The position numbers and the translations under genes were made by a program. A DNA stretch of 64,000 nt from Megachile rotundata (lineage: Eukaryota; Arthropoda; Insecta; Hymenoptera; Megachilidae): positions 102,229 through 166,228 of the forward strand of contig NW_027473715.1 of NCBI RefSeq assembly GCF_050947335.1. The letters run 5' to 3'. Positions 31,925 through 44,234 of this stretch are shown here, in pieces. The notes below the pieces were generated by a model. The model saw only the letters and a list, made by a program, of their open reading frames with translations. It searched no databases and was not told the DNA's origin. Numbering within the stretch: the first letter of the stretch is position 1; the number at the start of each line of letters is the position of its first letter.

Positions 31925-32865
31925 CTATATTTATTACTCTTATTATTATCAATCTAACTCATATTATTAGCCATATTGTGCTTATATGATCGATAGAACG
32001 ACAATTACTATACTTATTGCACACACTATTATCAATCTAACTCACATTCTTAGCCATATTGTGGTTATATAACTGATAGAACGACAATTACTATACCTAT
32101 TACTCTTATTATTAACAATCTAACTCATATTATGAGCCATATTATGCTTATATGATCGATAGGACGACAACTATTATACTCATTACTCTCATTATTATCA
32201 ATCTAACTCATATCATTAGCCATATTGTGCTTATATGATCGATAGAACGACAATTACTATACTTATTACTCTTACTATTATCAATCTAACTCATATTATT
32301 GGCCATATTGTGCATATATAATCGATAGAACGACAATTATTATACTCATTACTCTTACTATTATCAATCTAACTCATATTATTAACCATGTTATGCAGAT
32401 ATGATCGATAGTACGACAATTACTATACTCATTACTCTTATTATCATCAATCTAACTCATATTATTAGCCATATTATGGTTATATGATCGATAGAACGAC
32501 AATTACTATACTCATTATTCTTATTATTATCAATCTAACTCATATCATTAGCCATATTATGCTTATATGATCGATAGAACGACAATTACTATACTTATTA
32601 CTCTTATTATTATCAATCTAACTCATATTATTAGCCATATTGTGCTTATATGATCGATAGAACGACAATTACTATACATATTGCACACACTATTATCAAT
32701 CTAACTCACATTCTTAGCCATATTGTGGTTATATGACCGATAGAACGACAATTACTATACTTATTACTCTTATTAGTATCAATCTAACTCATATCATTAG
32801 CCACATTATGCTTATATGATCGATAGAACGACAATTACTATACTTATTACACTCACTGTTATCAA

Positions 32866-32867
32866 TA
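32866..32867. other. 2-base deletion: 81-bp monomer
   Basis: The unit ends ATCAAT and the next begins AACTCAT directly, so CT (unit positions 82-83) is missing. It is the first length change in the window after 395 monomers on the 83-base grid. Its counterpart in the neighbouring 35-monomer copy (near 35,773) is intact. Confidence 0.9.
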
Positions 32868-33040
32868 ACTCATATTATTAGCCATATTATGGTTATATGA
32901 CCGATAGAACGACAATTACTATACTTCTTCCTCTTATTATTATCAATCTAACTCATATTATTAACCATATTATGCAGATATGATCGATAGAACGACAATT
33001 ACTATACTTATTACTCTTATTATTATCAATCTAACTCATA

Positions 33041-33050
33041 TTATTGGGCC
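33041..33050. other. 1-base insertion (extra G): 84-bp monomer
   Basis: The sequence reads TTATTGGGCC, where all related units read TTATTGGCC. The extra base lengthens a G run from two to three. The counterpart near 35,950 has GG. Confidence 0.9.
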
Positions 33051-33369
33051 ATATTGTGCATATATGATCGATAGAACGACAATTACTATACTCATTACTC
33101 TTACTATTATTAATCTAACTCATATTATTAACCATGTTATTCAGATATGATCGATAGTACGACAATTCCTATACTCATTACTCTTATTATCATCAATCTA
33201 ACTCATATTATTAGCCATATTATGGTTATATGATCGATAGAACGACAATTACTATACTCATTATTCTTATTATTATCAATCTAACTCATATCATTAACCA
33301 TATTATGCTTATATGATCGATAGAACGACAATTACTATATTTATTACTCTTATTATTATCAATCTAACT

Positions 33370-33371
33370 CC
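33370..33371. other. 1-base insertion (extra C): 84-bp monomer
   Basis: The unit starts AACTCCATATT instead of AACTCATATT. This third small indel returns the array to its original 83-base grid. Nearby oddities are TTATTCAG at 33,131 (T for G) and GATTGATAGG at 33,900 (T for C), neither found in the sister copies. Confidence 0.9.
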
Positions 33372-35659
33372 ATATTATTAGCCATATTGTGCTTATATGA
33401 TCGATAGAACGACAATTACTATACTCATTACTCTTACTATTATTAATCTAACTCATATTATTAACCATGTTATGCAGATATGATCGATAGTACGACAATT
33501 CCTATACTCATTACTCTTATTATCATCAATCTAACTCATATTATTAGCCATATTATGGTTATATGATCGATAGAACGACAATTACTATACTCATTATTCT
33601 TATTATTATCAATCTAACTCATATCATTAACCATATTATGCTTATATGATCGATAGAACGACAATTACTATATTTATTACTCTTATTATTATCAATCTAA
33701 CTCATATTATTAGCCATATTGTGCTTATATGATCGATAGAACGACAATTACTATACTTATTGCACACACTATTATCAATCTAACTCACATTCTTAGCCAT
33801 ATTGTGGTTATATAACTGATAGAACGACAATTACTATACCTATTACTCTTATTATTAACAATCTAACTCATATTATGAGCCATATTATGCTTATATGATT
33901 GATAGGACGACAACTATTATACTCATTACTCTCATTATTATCAATCTAACTCATATCATTAGCCATATTGTGCTTATATGATCGATAGAACGACAATTAC
34001 TATACTTATTACTCTAATTATAATCAATCTAACTCATATTAATAGCCACATTATGCTTATATGATCGATAGAACGACAATTACTATATTTATTACTCTTA
34101 TTATTATCAATCTAACTCATATTATTAGCCATATTAAGCTTATATGATCGATAGTACGACAATTACTATACTCATTACTCTTATTATTATCAATCTAACT
34201 CATATTATTAGCCATATTATGGTTATATGATCGATAGAACGACAATTACTATACTCATTACTCTTATTATTATCAATCTAACTCATATCATTAGCCATAT
34301 TATGCTTATATGATCGATAGAACGACAATTACTATACTTATTACTCATATTATTATCAATCTAACTCATATTATTGGCCATATTGTGCATATATGATCGA
34401 TAGAACGACAATTACTATACTCATTACTCTTACTATTATCAATCTAACTCATATTATTAACCATGTTATGCAGATATGATCGATAGAACTACAATTACTA
34501 TCCTTATTACTCTTATTATTATCAATCTAACTCATATTATTAGCCATATTATGCTTATATGATCGATAGAACGACAATTACTATACTTATTACACTCACT
34601 GTTATCAATCTAACTCATATTATTAACCATATTATGCAGATATGATCGATAGAACGAATATTACTATACTTATTACTCTAATTATAATCAATCTAACTCA
34701 TATTAATAGCCATATTATGCTTATATGATCGATAGAACGACAATTACTATACTTATTACACTCACTGTTATCAATCTAACTCATATTATTAGCCATATTA
34801 TGCTTATATGATCGATAGAACGACAATTACTATACTTATTACTCTTATTATTATCAATCTAACTCATATTATTAGCCATATTAAGCTTATATGATCGATA
34901 GTACGACAATTACTCTACTCATTACTCTTATTATTATCAATATAACTCATATTATTAGCCATATTATGGTTATAAGATCGATAGAACGACAATTACTATA
35001 CTCATTACTCTTATTATTATCAATCTAACTCATATCATTAGCCATATTATGCTTATATGATCGATAGAACGACAATTACTATACTTATTACTCTTATTAT
35101 TATCAATCTAACTCATATTATTAGGCATATTATGCTTATATGATCGATAGAACGACAATTACTATACTTATTACACTCACTGTTATCAATCTAACTCATA
35201 TTATTAGCCATATTATGGTTATATGACCGATAGAACGACAATTACTATACTTCTTCCTCTTATTATTATCAATCTAACTCATATTATTAACCATATTATG
35301 CAGATATGATCGATAGAACGACAATTACTATACTTATTACTCTTATTATTATCAATCTAACTCATATTATTGGCCATATTGTGCATATATGATCGATAGA
35401 ACGACAATTACTATACTCATTACTCTTACTATTATTAATCTAACTCATATTATTAACCATGTTATGCAGATATGATCGATAGTACGACAATTCCTATACT
35501 CATTACTCTTATTATCATCAATCTAACTCATATTATTAGCCATATTATGGTTATATGATCGATAGAACGACAATTACTATACTCATTATTCTTATTATTA
35601 TCAATCTAACTCATATCATTAACCATATTATGCTTATATGATCGATAGAACGACAATTA

Positions 35660-38564
35660 CTATACTTATTACTCTTATTAGTATCAATCTAACTCATATC
35701 ATTAGCCACATTATGCTTATATGATCGATAGAACGACAATTACTATACTTATTACACTCACTGTTATCAATCTAACTCATATTATTAGCCATATTATGGT
35801 TATATGACCGATAGAACGACAATTACTATACTTCTTCCTCTTATTATTATCAATCTAACTCATATTATTAACCATATTATGCAGATATGATCGATAGAAC
35901 GACAATTACTATACTTATTACTCTTATTATTATCAATCTAACTCATATTATTGGCCATATTGTGCATATATGATCGATAGAACGACAATTACTATACTCA
36001 TTACTCTTACTATTATTAATCTAACTCATATTATTAACCATGTTATGCAGATATGATCGATAGTACGACAATTCCTATACTCATTACTCTTATTATCATC
36101 AATCTAACTCATATTATTAGCCATATTATGGTTATATGATCGATAGAACGACAATTACTATACTCATTATTCTTATTATTATCAATCTAACTCATATCAT
36201 TAACCATATTATGCTTATATGATCGATAGAACGACAATTACTATATTTATTACTCTTATTATTATCAATCTAACTCATATTATTAGCCATATTGTGCTTA
36301 TATGATCGATAGAACGACAATTACTATACTCATTACTCTTACTATTATTAATCTAACTCATATTATTAACCATGTTATGCAGATATGATCGATAGTACGA
36401 CAATTCCTATACTCATTACTCTTATTATCATCAATCTAACTCATATTATTAGCCATATTATGGTTATATGATCGATAGAACGACAATTACTATACTCATT
36501 ATTCTTATTATTATCAATCTAACTCATATCATTAACCATATTATGCTTATATGATCGATAGAACGACAATTACTATATTTATTACTCTTATTATTATCAA
36601 TCTAACTCATATTATTAGCCATATTGTGCTTATATGATCGATAGAACGACAATTACTATACTTATTGCACACACTATTATCAATCTAACTCACATTCTTA
36701 GCCATATTGTGGTTATATAACTGATAGAACGACAATTACTATACCTATTACTCTTATTATTAACAATCTAACTCATATTATGAGCCATATTATGCTTATA
36801 TGATCGATAGGACGACAACTATTATACTCATTACTCTCATTATTATCAATCTAACTCATATCATTAGCCATATTGTGCTTATATGATCGATAGAACGACA
36901 ATTACTATACTTATTACTCTAATTATAATCAATCTAACTCATATTAATAGCCACATTATGCTTATATGATCGATAGAACGACAATTACTATATTTATTAC
37001 TCTTATTATTATCAATCTAACTCATATTATTAGCCATATTAAGCTTATATGATCGATAGTACGACAATTACTATACTCATTACTCTTATTATTATCAATC
37101 TAACTCATATTATTAGCCATATTATGGTTATATGATCGATAGAACGACAATTACTATACTCATTACTCTTATTATTATCAATCTAACTCATATCATTAGC
37201 CATATTATGCTTATATGATCGATAGAACGACAATTACTATACTTATTACTCATATTATTATCAATCTAACTCATATTATTGGCCATATTGTGCATATATG
37301 ATCGATAGAACGACAATTACTATACTCATTACTCTTACTATTATCAATCTAACTCATATTATTAACCATGTTATGCAGATATGATCGATAGAACTACAAT
37401 TACTATCCTTATTACTCTTATTATTATCAATCTAACTCATATTATTAGCCATATTATGCTTATATGATCGATAGAACGACAATTACTATACTTATTACAC
37501 TCACTGTTATCAATCTAACTCATATTATTAACCATATTATGCAGATATGATCGATAGAACGAATATTACTATACTTATTACTCTAATTATAATCAATCTA
37601 ACTCATATTAATAGCCATATTATGCTTATATGATCGATAGAACGACAATTACTATACTTATTACACTCACTGTTATCAATCTAACTCATATTATTAGCCA
37701 TATTATGCTTATATGATCGATAGAACGACAATTACTATACTTATTACTCTTATTATTATCAATCTAACTCATATTATTAGCCATATTAAGCTTATATGAT
37801 CGATAGTACGACAATTACTCTACTCATTACTCTTATTATTATCAATATAACTCATATTATTAGCCATATTATGGTTATAAGATCGATAGAACGACAATTA
37901 CTATACTCATTACTCTTATTATTATCAATCTAACTCATATCATTAGCCATATTATGCTTATATGATCGATAGAACGACAATTACTATACTTATTACTCTT
38001 ATTATTATCAATCTAACTCATATTATTAGGCATATTATGCTTATATGATCGATAGAACGACAATTACTATACTTATTACACTCACTGTTATCAATCTAAC
38101 TCATATTATTAGCCATATTATGGTTATATGACCGATAGAACGACAATTACTATACTTCTTCCTCTTATTATTATCAATCTAACTCATATTATTAACCATA
38201 TTATGCAGATATGATCGATAGAACGACAATTACTATACTTATTACTCTTATTATTATCAATCTAACTCATATTATTGGCCATATTGTGCATATATGATCG
38301 ATAGAACGACAATTACTATACTCATTACTCTTACTATTATTAATCTAACTCATATTATTAACCATGTTATGCAGATATGATCGATAGTACGACAATTCCT
38401 ATACTCATTACTCTTATTATCATCAATCTAACTCATATTATTAGCCATATTATGGTTATATGATCGATAGAACGACAATTACTATACTCATTATTCTTAT
38501 TATTATCAATCTAACTCATATCATTAACCATATTATGCTTATATGATCGATAGAACGACAATTA
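35660..38564. repeat. 35-monomer block, copy 2 (2,905 bp)
   Basis: This is the clean tandem copy of the previous block, again opening with the CTTATTAGTATC unit. Near its start a TTCTTCCTC unit at 35,835 lies seven monomers after the one at 35,254. The part from about 36,573 is repeated once more from 38,565 to about 39,386 at an offset of 1,992 bases (24 monomers), for instance CTTATTGCACACAC at 36,661 and 38,653 and AAGCTT at 37,041 and 39,033. Confidence 0.88.
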
Positions 38565-39386
38565 CTATATTTATTACTCTTATTATTATCAATCTAACTC
38601 ATATTATTAGCCATATTGTGCTTATATGATCGATAGAACGACAATTACTATACTTATTGCACACACTATTATCAATCTAACTCACATTCTTAGCCATATT
38701 GTGGTTATATAACTGATAGAACGACAATTACTATACCTATTACTCTTATTATTAACAATCTAACTCATATTATGAGCCATATTATGCTTATATGATCGAT
38801 AGGACGACAACTATTATACTCATTACTCTCATTATTATCAATCTAACTCATATCATTAGCCATATTGTGCTTATATGATCGATAGAACGACAATTACTAT
38901 ACTTATTACTCTAATTATAATCAATCTAACTCATATTAATAGCCACATTATGCTTATATGATCGATAGAACGACAATTACTATATTTATTACTCTTATTA
39001 CTATCAATCTAACTCATATTATTAGCCATATTAAGCTTATATGATCGATAGTACGACAATTACTATACACATTACTCTTATTATTATCAATCTAACTCAT
39101 ATTATTAGCCATATTATGGTTATATGATCGATAGAACGACAATTACTATACTCATTACTCTTATTATTATCAATCTAACTCATATCATTAGCCATATTAT
39201 GCTTATATGATCGATAGAACGACAATTACTATACTTATTACTCATATTATTATCAATCTAACTCATATTATTGGCCATATTGTGCATATATGATCACTAG
39301 AACGACAATTACTATACTCACTACTCTTACTATTATCAATCTAACTCATATTATTAACCATGTTATGCAGATATGATCGATAGAAC
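38565..39386. repeat. Partial third repeat of the 24-monomer tail, more diverged
   Basis: About ten monomers repeat 36,573-37,394 at 1,992 bases. Unlike other Domain I copies they carry several private changes in a short stretch: ATTACTATC near 39,001, ATACACATTAC near 39,069, GATCACTAG near 39,296 and TCACTACTC near 39,320. The match ends where GATAGAACTAC is expected and GATAGAACGAC with CATATTGCACACAC follows. Confidence 0.82.
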
Positions 39387-40199
39387 GACAATTACTATAC
39401 ATATTGCACACACTATTATCAATCTAACTCACATTCTTAGCCATATTGTGGTTATATGACCGATAGAACGACAATTACTATACCTATTACTCTTATTATT
39501 AACAATCTAACTCATATTATGAGCCATATTATGCTTATATGATCGATAGGACGACAACTACTATACTCATTACTCTCATTATTATCAATCTAACTCATAT
39601 CATTAGCCATATTGTGCTTATATGATCGATAGAACGACAATTACTATACTTATTACTCTAATTATAATCAATCTAACTCATATCATTAGCCATATTATGC
39701 TTATATGATCGATAGAACGACAATTACTATACTTATTACACTCACTTTTATCAATCTAACTCATATTATTAGCCATATTATGGTTATATGACCGATAGAA
39801 CGACAATTACTATACTTCTTCCTCTTATTATTATCAATCTAACTCATATTATTAACCATATTATGCAGATATGATCGATAGAACGACAATTACTATACTT
39901 ATTACTCTTATTATTATCAATCTAACTCATATTATTGGCCATATTGTGCATATATGATCGATAGAACGACAATTACTATACTCATTACTCTTACTATTAT
40001 TAATCTAACTCATATTATTAACCATGTTATGCAGATATGATCGATAGTACGACAATTCCTATACTCATTACTCTTATTATCATCAATCTAACTCATATTA
40101 TTAGCCATATTATGGTTATATGATCGATAGAACGACAATTACTATACTCATTATTCTTATTATTATCAATCTAACTCATATCATTAACCATATTATGCT
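39387..40199. repeat. Final ten Domain I monomers
   Basis: This is a patchwork of known Domain I types: the CATATTGCACACAC unit, the TTATGAGCC/AGGACGACAACTAC unit, the TCACTTTTATC unit (near 39,745; elsewhere TCACTGTTATC), TTCTTCCTC at 39,819, and the ATCATTAACC unit leading to the domain junction. The TTCCTC anchor lies 20 monomers (1,660 bases) after that at 38,159. Confidence 0.8.
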
Positions 40200-40215
40200 T
40201 ATATGATCGATAGGA
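40190..40215. other. Junction between satellite domains I and II
   Basis: The last Domain I unit (ATCATTAACCATATTATGC, starting 40,173) would be expected to continue with GATAGAACG and TATATTTATTACTC, as it does at 36,200 and 38,540. Instead, at 40,212 it carries AGGACG and then the Domain II tail with TCACTACTC and TTGTTATC. The switch lies inside a monomer, in the shared GCTTATATGATCGATAG stretch, with no extra or missing base. This is what an unequal exchange between two variant families in register would leave; an assembly join between two arrays would look the same. Confidence 0.75.
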
Positions 40216-40300
40216 CGACAATTACTATACTCACTACTCTTATTGTTATCAATCTAACTCATATTATTAGCCATATTATGCTTATATGATCGATAGAACG

Positions 40301-42372
40301 ACAACTACTATACTTATTAGTCTTATTATTATCAATTACCTCATATTATTAGCCATGTTATGCTTATGTGATCGAAGGAACGATAATTACTATACTTATT
40401 ATTCTTATTTTTATCAACCTAACTCATATTATTAGCCATATTATGCTTAAATGATCGATAGAACGACAATTACTATACTCATTACTCTCATTATTATCAA
40501 TCTAACTCATATTATTAGCCATATTATGCTTATATTATCGACAGGACGACAATTACTATTCTTATTACACTCGCTGTTATCAATCTAACTCATATTATTA
40601 ACCATATTATGCTTATATGATCGGTAGAACGATAATTACTATACTTATTACTCTTATTGTTATCAATCTAACTCATATTATTAGCCATATTATGCTTATA
40701 TGATCGATAGAACGACAATTACTATACTTATTACTCTTATTATTATCAATCTCACTCATATTATGAGCCATATTATGCTTATATGATCGATAGAACGACA
40801 ATTACTATACTTATTACTCTTATTATTATCAATCTAACTCATATTATTAGCCATATTATGCTTATATGATCGATAGAACGAAAATTACTATACTAACTAC
40901 TCTTATTATTATCAATCTAACTCATACTATTAGCCATATTATGCTTATATGATCGATAGGACGACAATTACTATACTCACTACTCTTATTGTTATCAATC
41001 TAACTCATATTATTAGCCATATTATGCTTATATGATCGATAGAACGACAACTACTATACTTATTAGTCTTATTATTATCAATTACCTCATATTATTAGCC
41101 ATGTTATGCTTATGTGATCGAAGGAACGATAATTACTATACTTATTATTCTTATTTTTATCAACCTAACTCATATTATTAGCCATATTATGCTTAAATGA
41201 TCGATAGAACGACAATTACTATACTCATTACTCTCATTATTATCAATCTAACTCATATTATTAGCCATATTATGCTTATATTATCGACAGAACGACAATT
41301 ACTATTCTTATTACACTCCCTGTTATCAATCTAACTCATATTATTAACCATATTATGCTTATATGATCGGTAGAACGATAATTACTATACTTATTACTCT
41401 TATTATTATCAATCTAACTCATATTATTAGCCATATTATGCTTATATGATCGATAGAACGACAATTACTATACTTATTACTCTTATTATTATCAATCTCA
41501 CTCATATTATGAGACATATTATGCTTATATGATCGATAGAACGACAATTACTATACTTATTACTCTTATTATTATCAATCTAACTCATACTATTAGCCAT
41601 ATTATGCTTATATGATCGATAGGACGACAATTACTATACTCACTACTCTTATTGTTATCAATCTAACTCATATTATTAGCCATATTATGCTTATATGATC
41701 GATAGAACGACAACTACTATACTTATTAGTCTTATTCTTATCAATTACCTCATATTATTAGCCATGTTATGCTTATGTGATCGAAGGAACGATAATTACT
41801 ATACTTATTATTCTTATTTTTATCAACCTAACTCATATTATTAGCCATATTATGCTTAAATGATCGATAGAACGACAATTACTATACTCATTACTCTCAT
41901 TATTATCAATCTAACTCATATTATTAGCCATATTATGCTTATATTATCGACAGAACGACAATTACTATTCTTATTACACTCGCTGTTATCAATCTAACTC
42001 ATATTATTAACCATATTATGCTTATATGATCGGTAGAACGATAATTACTATACTTACTACTCTTATTGTTATCAATCTAACTCATATTATTAGCCATATT
42101 ATGCTTATATGATCGATAGAACGACAATTACTATACTTATTACTCTTATTATTATCAATCTCACTCATATAATGAGCCATATTATGCTTATATGATCGAT
42201 AGAACGACAATTACTATACTCATTACTCTTATTATTATCAATCTAACTCATATTATTAACCATATTATGCTTATATGATCGACAGAACGACAATTACTAT
42301 ACTTATTACTCTTATTATTATCAATCTAACTCATTTTATTAGCCATATTATGCTTATATGATCGATAGGACG
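40301..42372. repeat. Domain II 8/9-monomer modules
   Basis: The anchor ACAACTACTATACTTATTAG occurs at 40,301, 41,047 and 41,710, spaced 746 and 663 bases (9 and 8 monomers, one of them 82 bp in each case). A full module runs in this order: the 82-bp TCAATTACCTC unit; the CGAAGGAACG unit with TTATTTTTATCAACC; the CTTAAATG unit with CTCTCATT; the TTATCGACAG unit with TTACACTC; the CGGTAGAACG unit; a near-consensus unit ending CAATCTCAC; a TTATGAGCC or TTATGAGAC unit; and an ACTATTAGCC/AGGACG unit ending TTGTTATC. The third pass is cut short near 42,230. Confidence 0.85.
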
Positions 42373-44234
42373 TCAATTACTATACTTATTACTCTTATTA
42401 TTATCAATCTAACTCATATTATTAACCATATTATGCAGATATGATCGATAGAACGACAATTACTATACTTATTACTCTTATTATTATCAATTAACTCATA
42501 TTATTAGCCATATTATCCTTATGTGATCGAAGGAACGATAATTACTATACTTATAACTCTTATTATTATCAACCTAACTCATATTATTAACCATATTATG
42601 CTTATATGATCGGTAGAACGATAATTACGATACTTATGACTCTTATTATTGTCAATCTAACTCATATTATTAGTCATATTATGCTTATATGATCGATAGA
42701 ACGACAATTACTATACTTATTGCTCTTATTATTATCAATCGAACTCATATTATAAGCCATACTATGCTTATATGATCGATATAACGACAATTACTATACT
42801 CATTACTCTTATGATTATCAATCTAACTCATATTATTAGCCATATTATGCTTATATGATCGATAGGACGACAATTACTATACTTATTACTCTTATTATTA
42901 TCAATCTAACTCATATTATTAGCCATATTATGCTTATATGATCGATAGGACGACAATTACTATACTCACTACTCTTATTGTTATCAATTACCTCATATTA
43001 TTAGCCATGTTATGCTTAAATGATCGATAGAACGACAATTACTATACTCATTACTCTCATTATTATCAATCTAACTCATATTATTAACCATATTATGCTT
43101 ATATGATCGGTAGAACGATAATTACTATACTTATTACTCTTATTATTATCAATCTAACTCATATTATTAGCCATATTATGCTTATATGATCGATAGAACG
43201 ACAATTACTATACTTATTACTCTTATTATTATCAATCTCACTCATATTATGAGCCATATTATGCTTATATGATCGATAGGACGACAATTACTATACTTAT
43301 TACTCTTATTATTATCAATCTAACTCATATTATTAACCACATTATGCAAATATGATCGATAGAACGACAATTACTATACTTATTACTCTTATTATTATCA
43401 ATCTAACTCATATTATTAGCCATATTATGCTTATATGATCGATAGGGCGACAATTACTATACTTATTAGTCTTATCATTATCAATTAACTCATATTATTA
43501 GCCATATTATGCTTATGTGATCGATAGGACGACAATTACTATACTTATTACTCTTATTATTATCAATCTAACTCATATTATTAGCCATATTATGCTTATA
43601 TGATCGATAGAACGACAATTACTATACTCACTACTCTTATTATTATCAATCTAACTCATACTATTAGCCATATTATGCTTATATGATTGATAGGACGACA
43701 ATTACTATACTCACTACTCTTATTGTTATCAATCTAACTCATATTATTAGCCATATTATGCTTATATGATCGATAGAACGACAACTACTATACTTATTAG
43801 TCTTATTATTATCAATCTAACTCATATTATTAGCCATATTATGCTTATATGATCGATAGGACGACAATTACTATACTTATTACTCTTATTATTATCAATC
43901 TAACTCATTTTATTAGCCATATTATGCTTATATGATCGATAGGACGTCAATTACTATACTTATTACTCTTATTATTATCAATCTAACTCATATTATTAAC
44001 CATATTATGCAGATATGATCGATAGAACGACAATTACTATACTTATTACTCTTATTATTATCAATTAACTCATATTATTAGCCATATTATCCTTATGTGA
44101 TCGAAGGAACGATAATTACTATACTTATAACACTTATTATTATCAACCTAACTCATATTATTAACCATATTATGCTTATATGATCGGTAGAACGATAATT
44201 ACGATACTTATGACTCTTATTATTGTCAATCTAA
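40755..44234. repeat. 42-monomer block, copy 1 (3,480 bp)
   Basis: Forty-two monomers, six of them 82 bp, make a block of 3,480 bases. The sequence from 40,801 on is the same, line after line, as that from 44,281 on. I found two differences over the whole length: 41,933 (TATTATGC against TACTATGC at 45,413) and 42,221 (CATTACTC against TATTACTC at 45,701). The left limit is set by CAATCTCAC at 40,750, where the copy has GTCAATCTAAC. Confidence 0.93.

Larger units (their letters stand above)
19102..32743. repeat. Large duplicated segment, right copy (13,642 bp)
   Basis: This is the partner of 3,083-14,732. It is 1,992 bases (24 monomers) longer: one monomer is absent near 22,310 and 25 extra monomers are inserted at 27,034-29,108. 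Private substitutions seen here include GATACAACG near 24,276, GACAGTTAC near 24,367, TTAATATTATC near 20,903 and TGACCAATAG near 28,590. The small number of such changes over more than 11 kb suggests the copying was recent compared with the divergence between neighbouring monomers, which differ at many more positions. Confidence 0.92.
32744..35659. repeat. 35-monomer block, copy 1 (with indels)
   Basis: This block recurs next to itself at 35,660-38,564. The true spacing is 35 monomers (2,905 bases); it is 2,907 at the start because copy 1 has a 2-base deletion there. Anchors: TTCCTC at 35,254 and 38,159, AAGCTT at 34,136/37,041 and 34,883/37,788. Copy 1 carries a 2-base deletion, two 1-base insertions and two odd substitutions between 32,866 and 33,900 that copy 2 lacks. 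Confidence 0.88.
1600..39038. repeat. HindIII-type variant monomers of Domain I (20 sites)
   Basis: A T-to-A change at unit position 24 makes AAGCTT, nearly always with GATAGTACG (unit position 42). I find it at 1,600, 3,758, 9,153, 9,734, 12,390, 13,137, 16,955, 17,536, 19,777, 25,089, 25,670, 27,164, 27,745, 30,401, 31,148, 34,136, 34,883, 37,041, 37,788 and 39,033. The spacings are whole multiples of 83 and trace each duplication: 2,158, 581, 747, 2,075 and 2,905 bases all appear. This variant is a natural landmark for the higher-order map. Confidence 0.88.
1..40200. repeat. Domain I: length-rigid satellite with long higher-order blocks
   Basis: The first 484 monomers occupy exactly 484 x 83 bases (unit starts at 1 and at 40,173). 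Diagnostic variant monomers are: ATGCAGATATG (changes at unit positions 27-28), often with ATTAACCAT; GGTTATATGACCG (26 and 35), which destroys the ATCGAT site; TTAAGCTT with GATAGTACG (24 and 42), which creates a HindIII site; ATTGGCCATATTGTGCAT; and CATATTGCACACAC. These recur in fixed order, giving blocks of 25, 26, 35 and 53 monomers rather than a random mix. The variants typical of Domain II (CGATCGGTAG-, CGAAGGAACG- and TTATCGACAG-type units, 82-bp units) are absent or nearly so. Confidence 0.92.
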
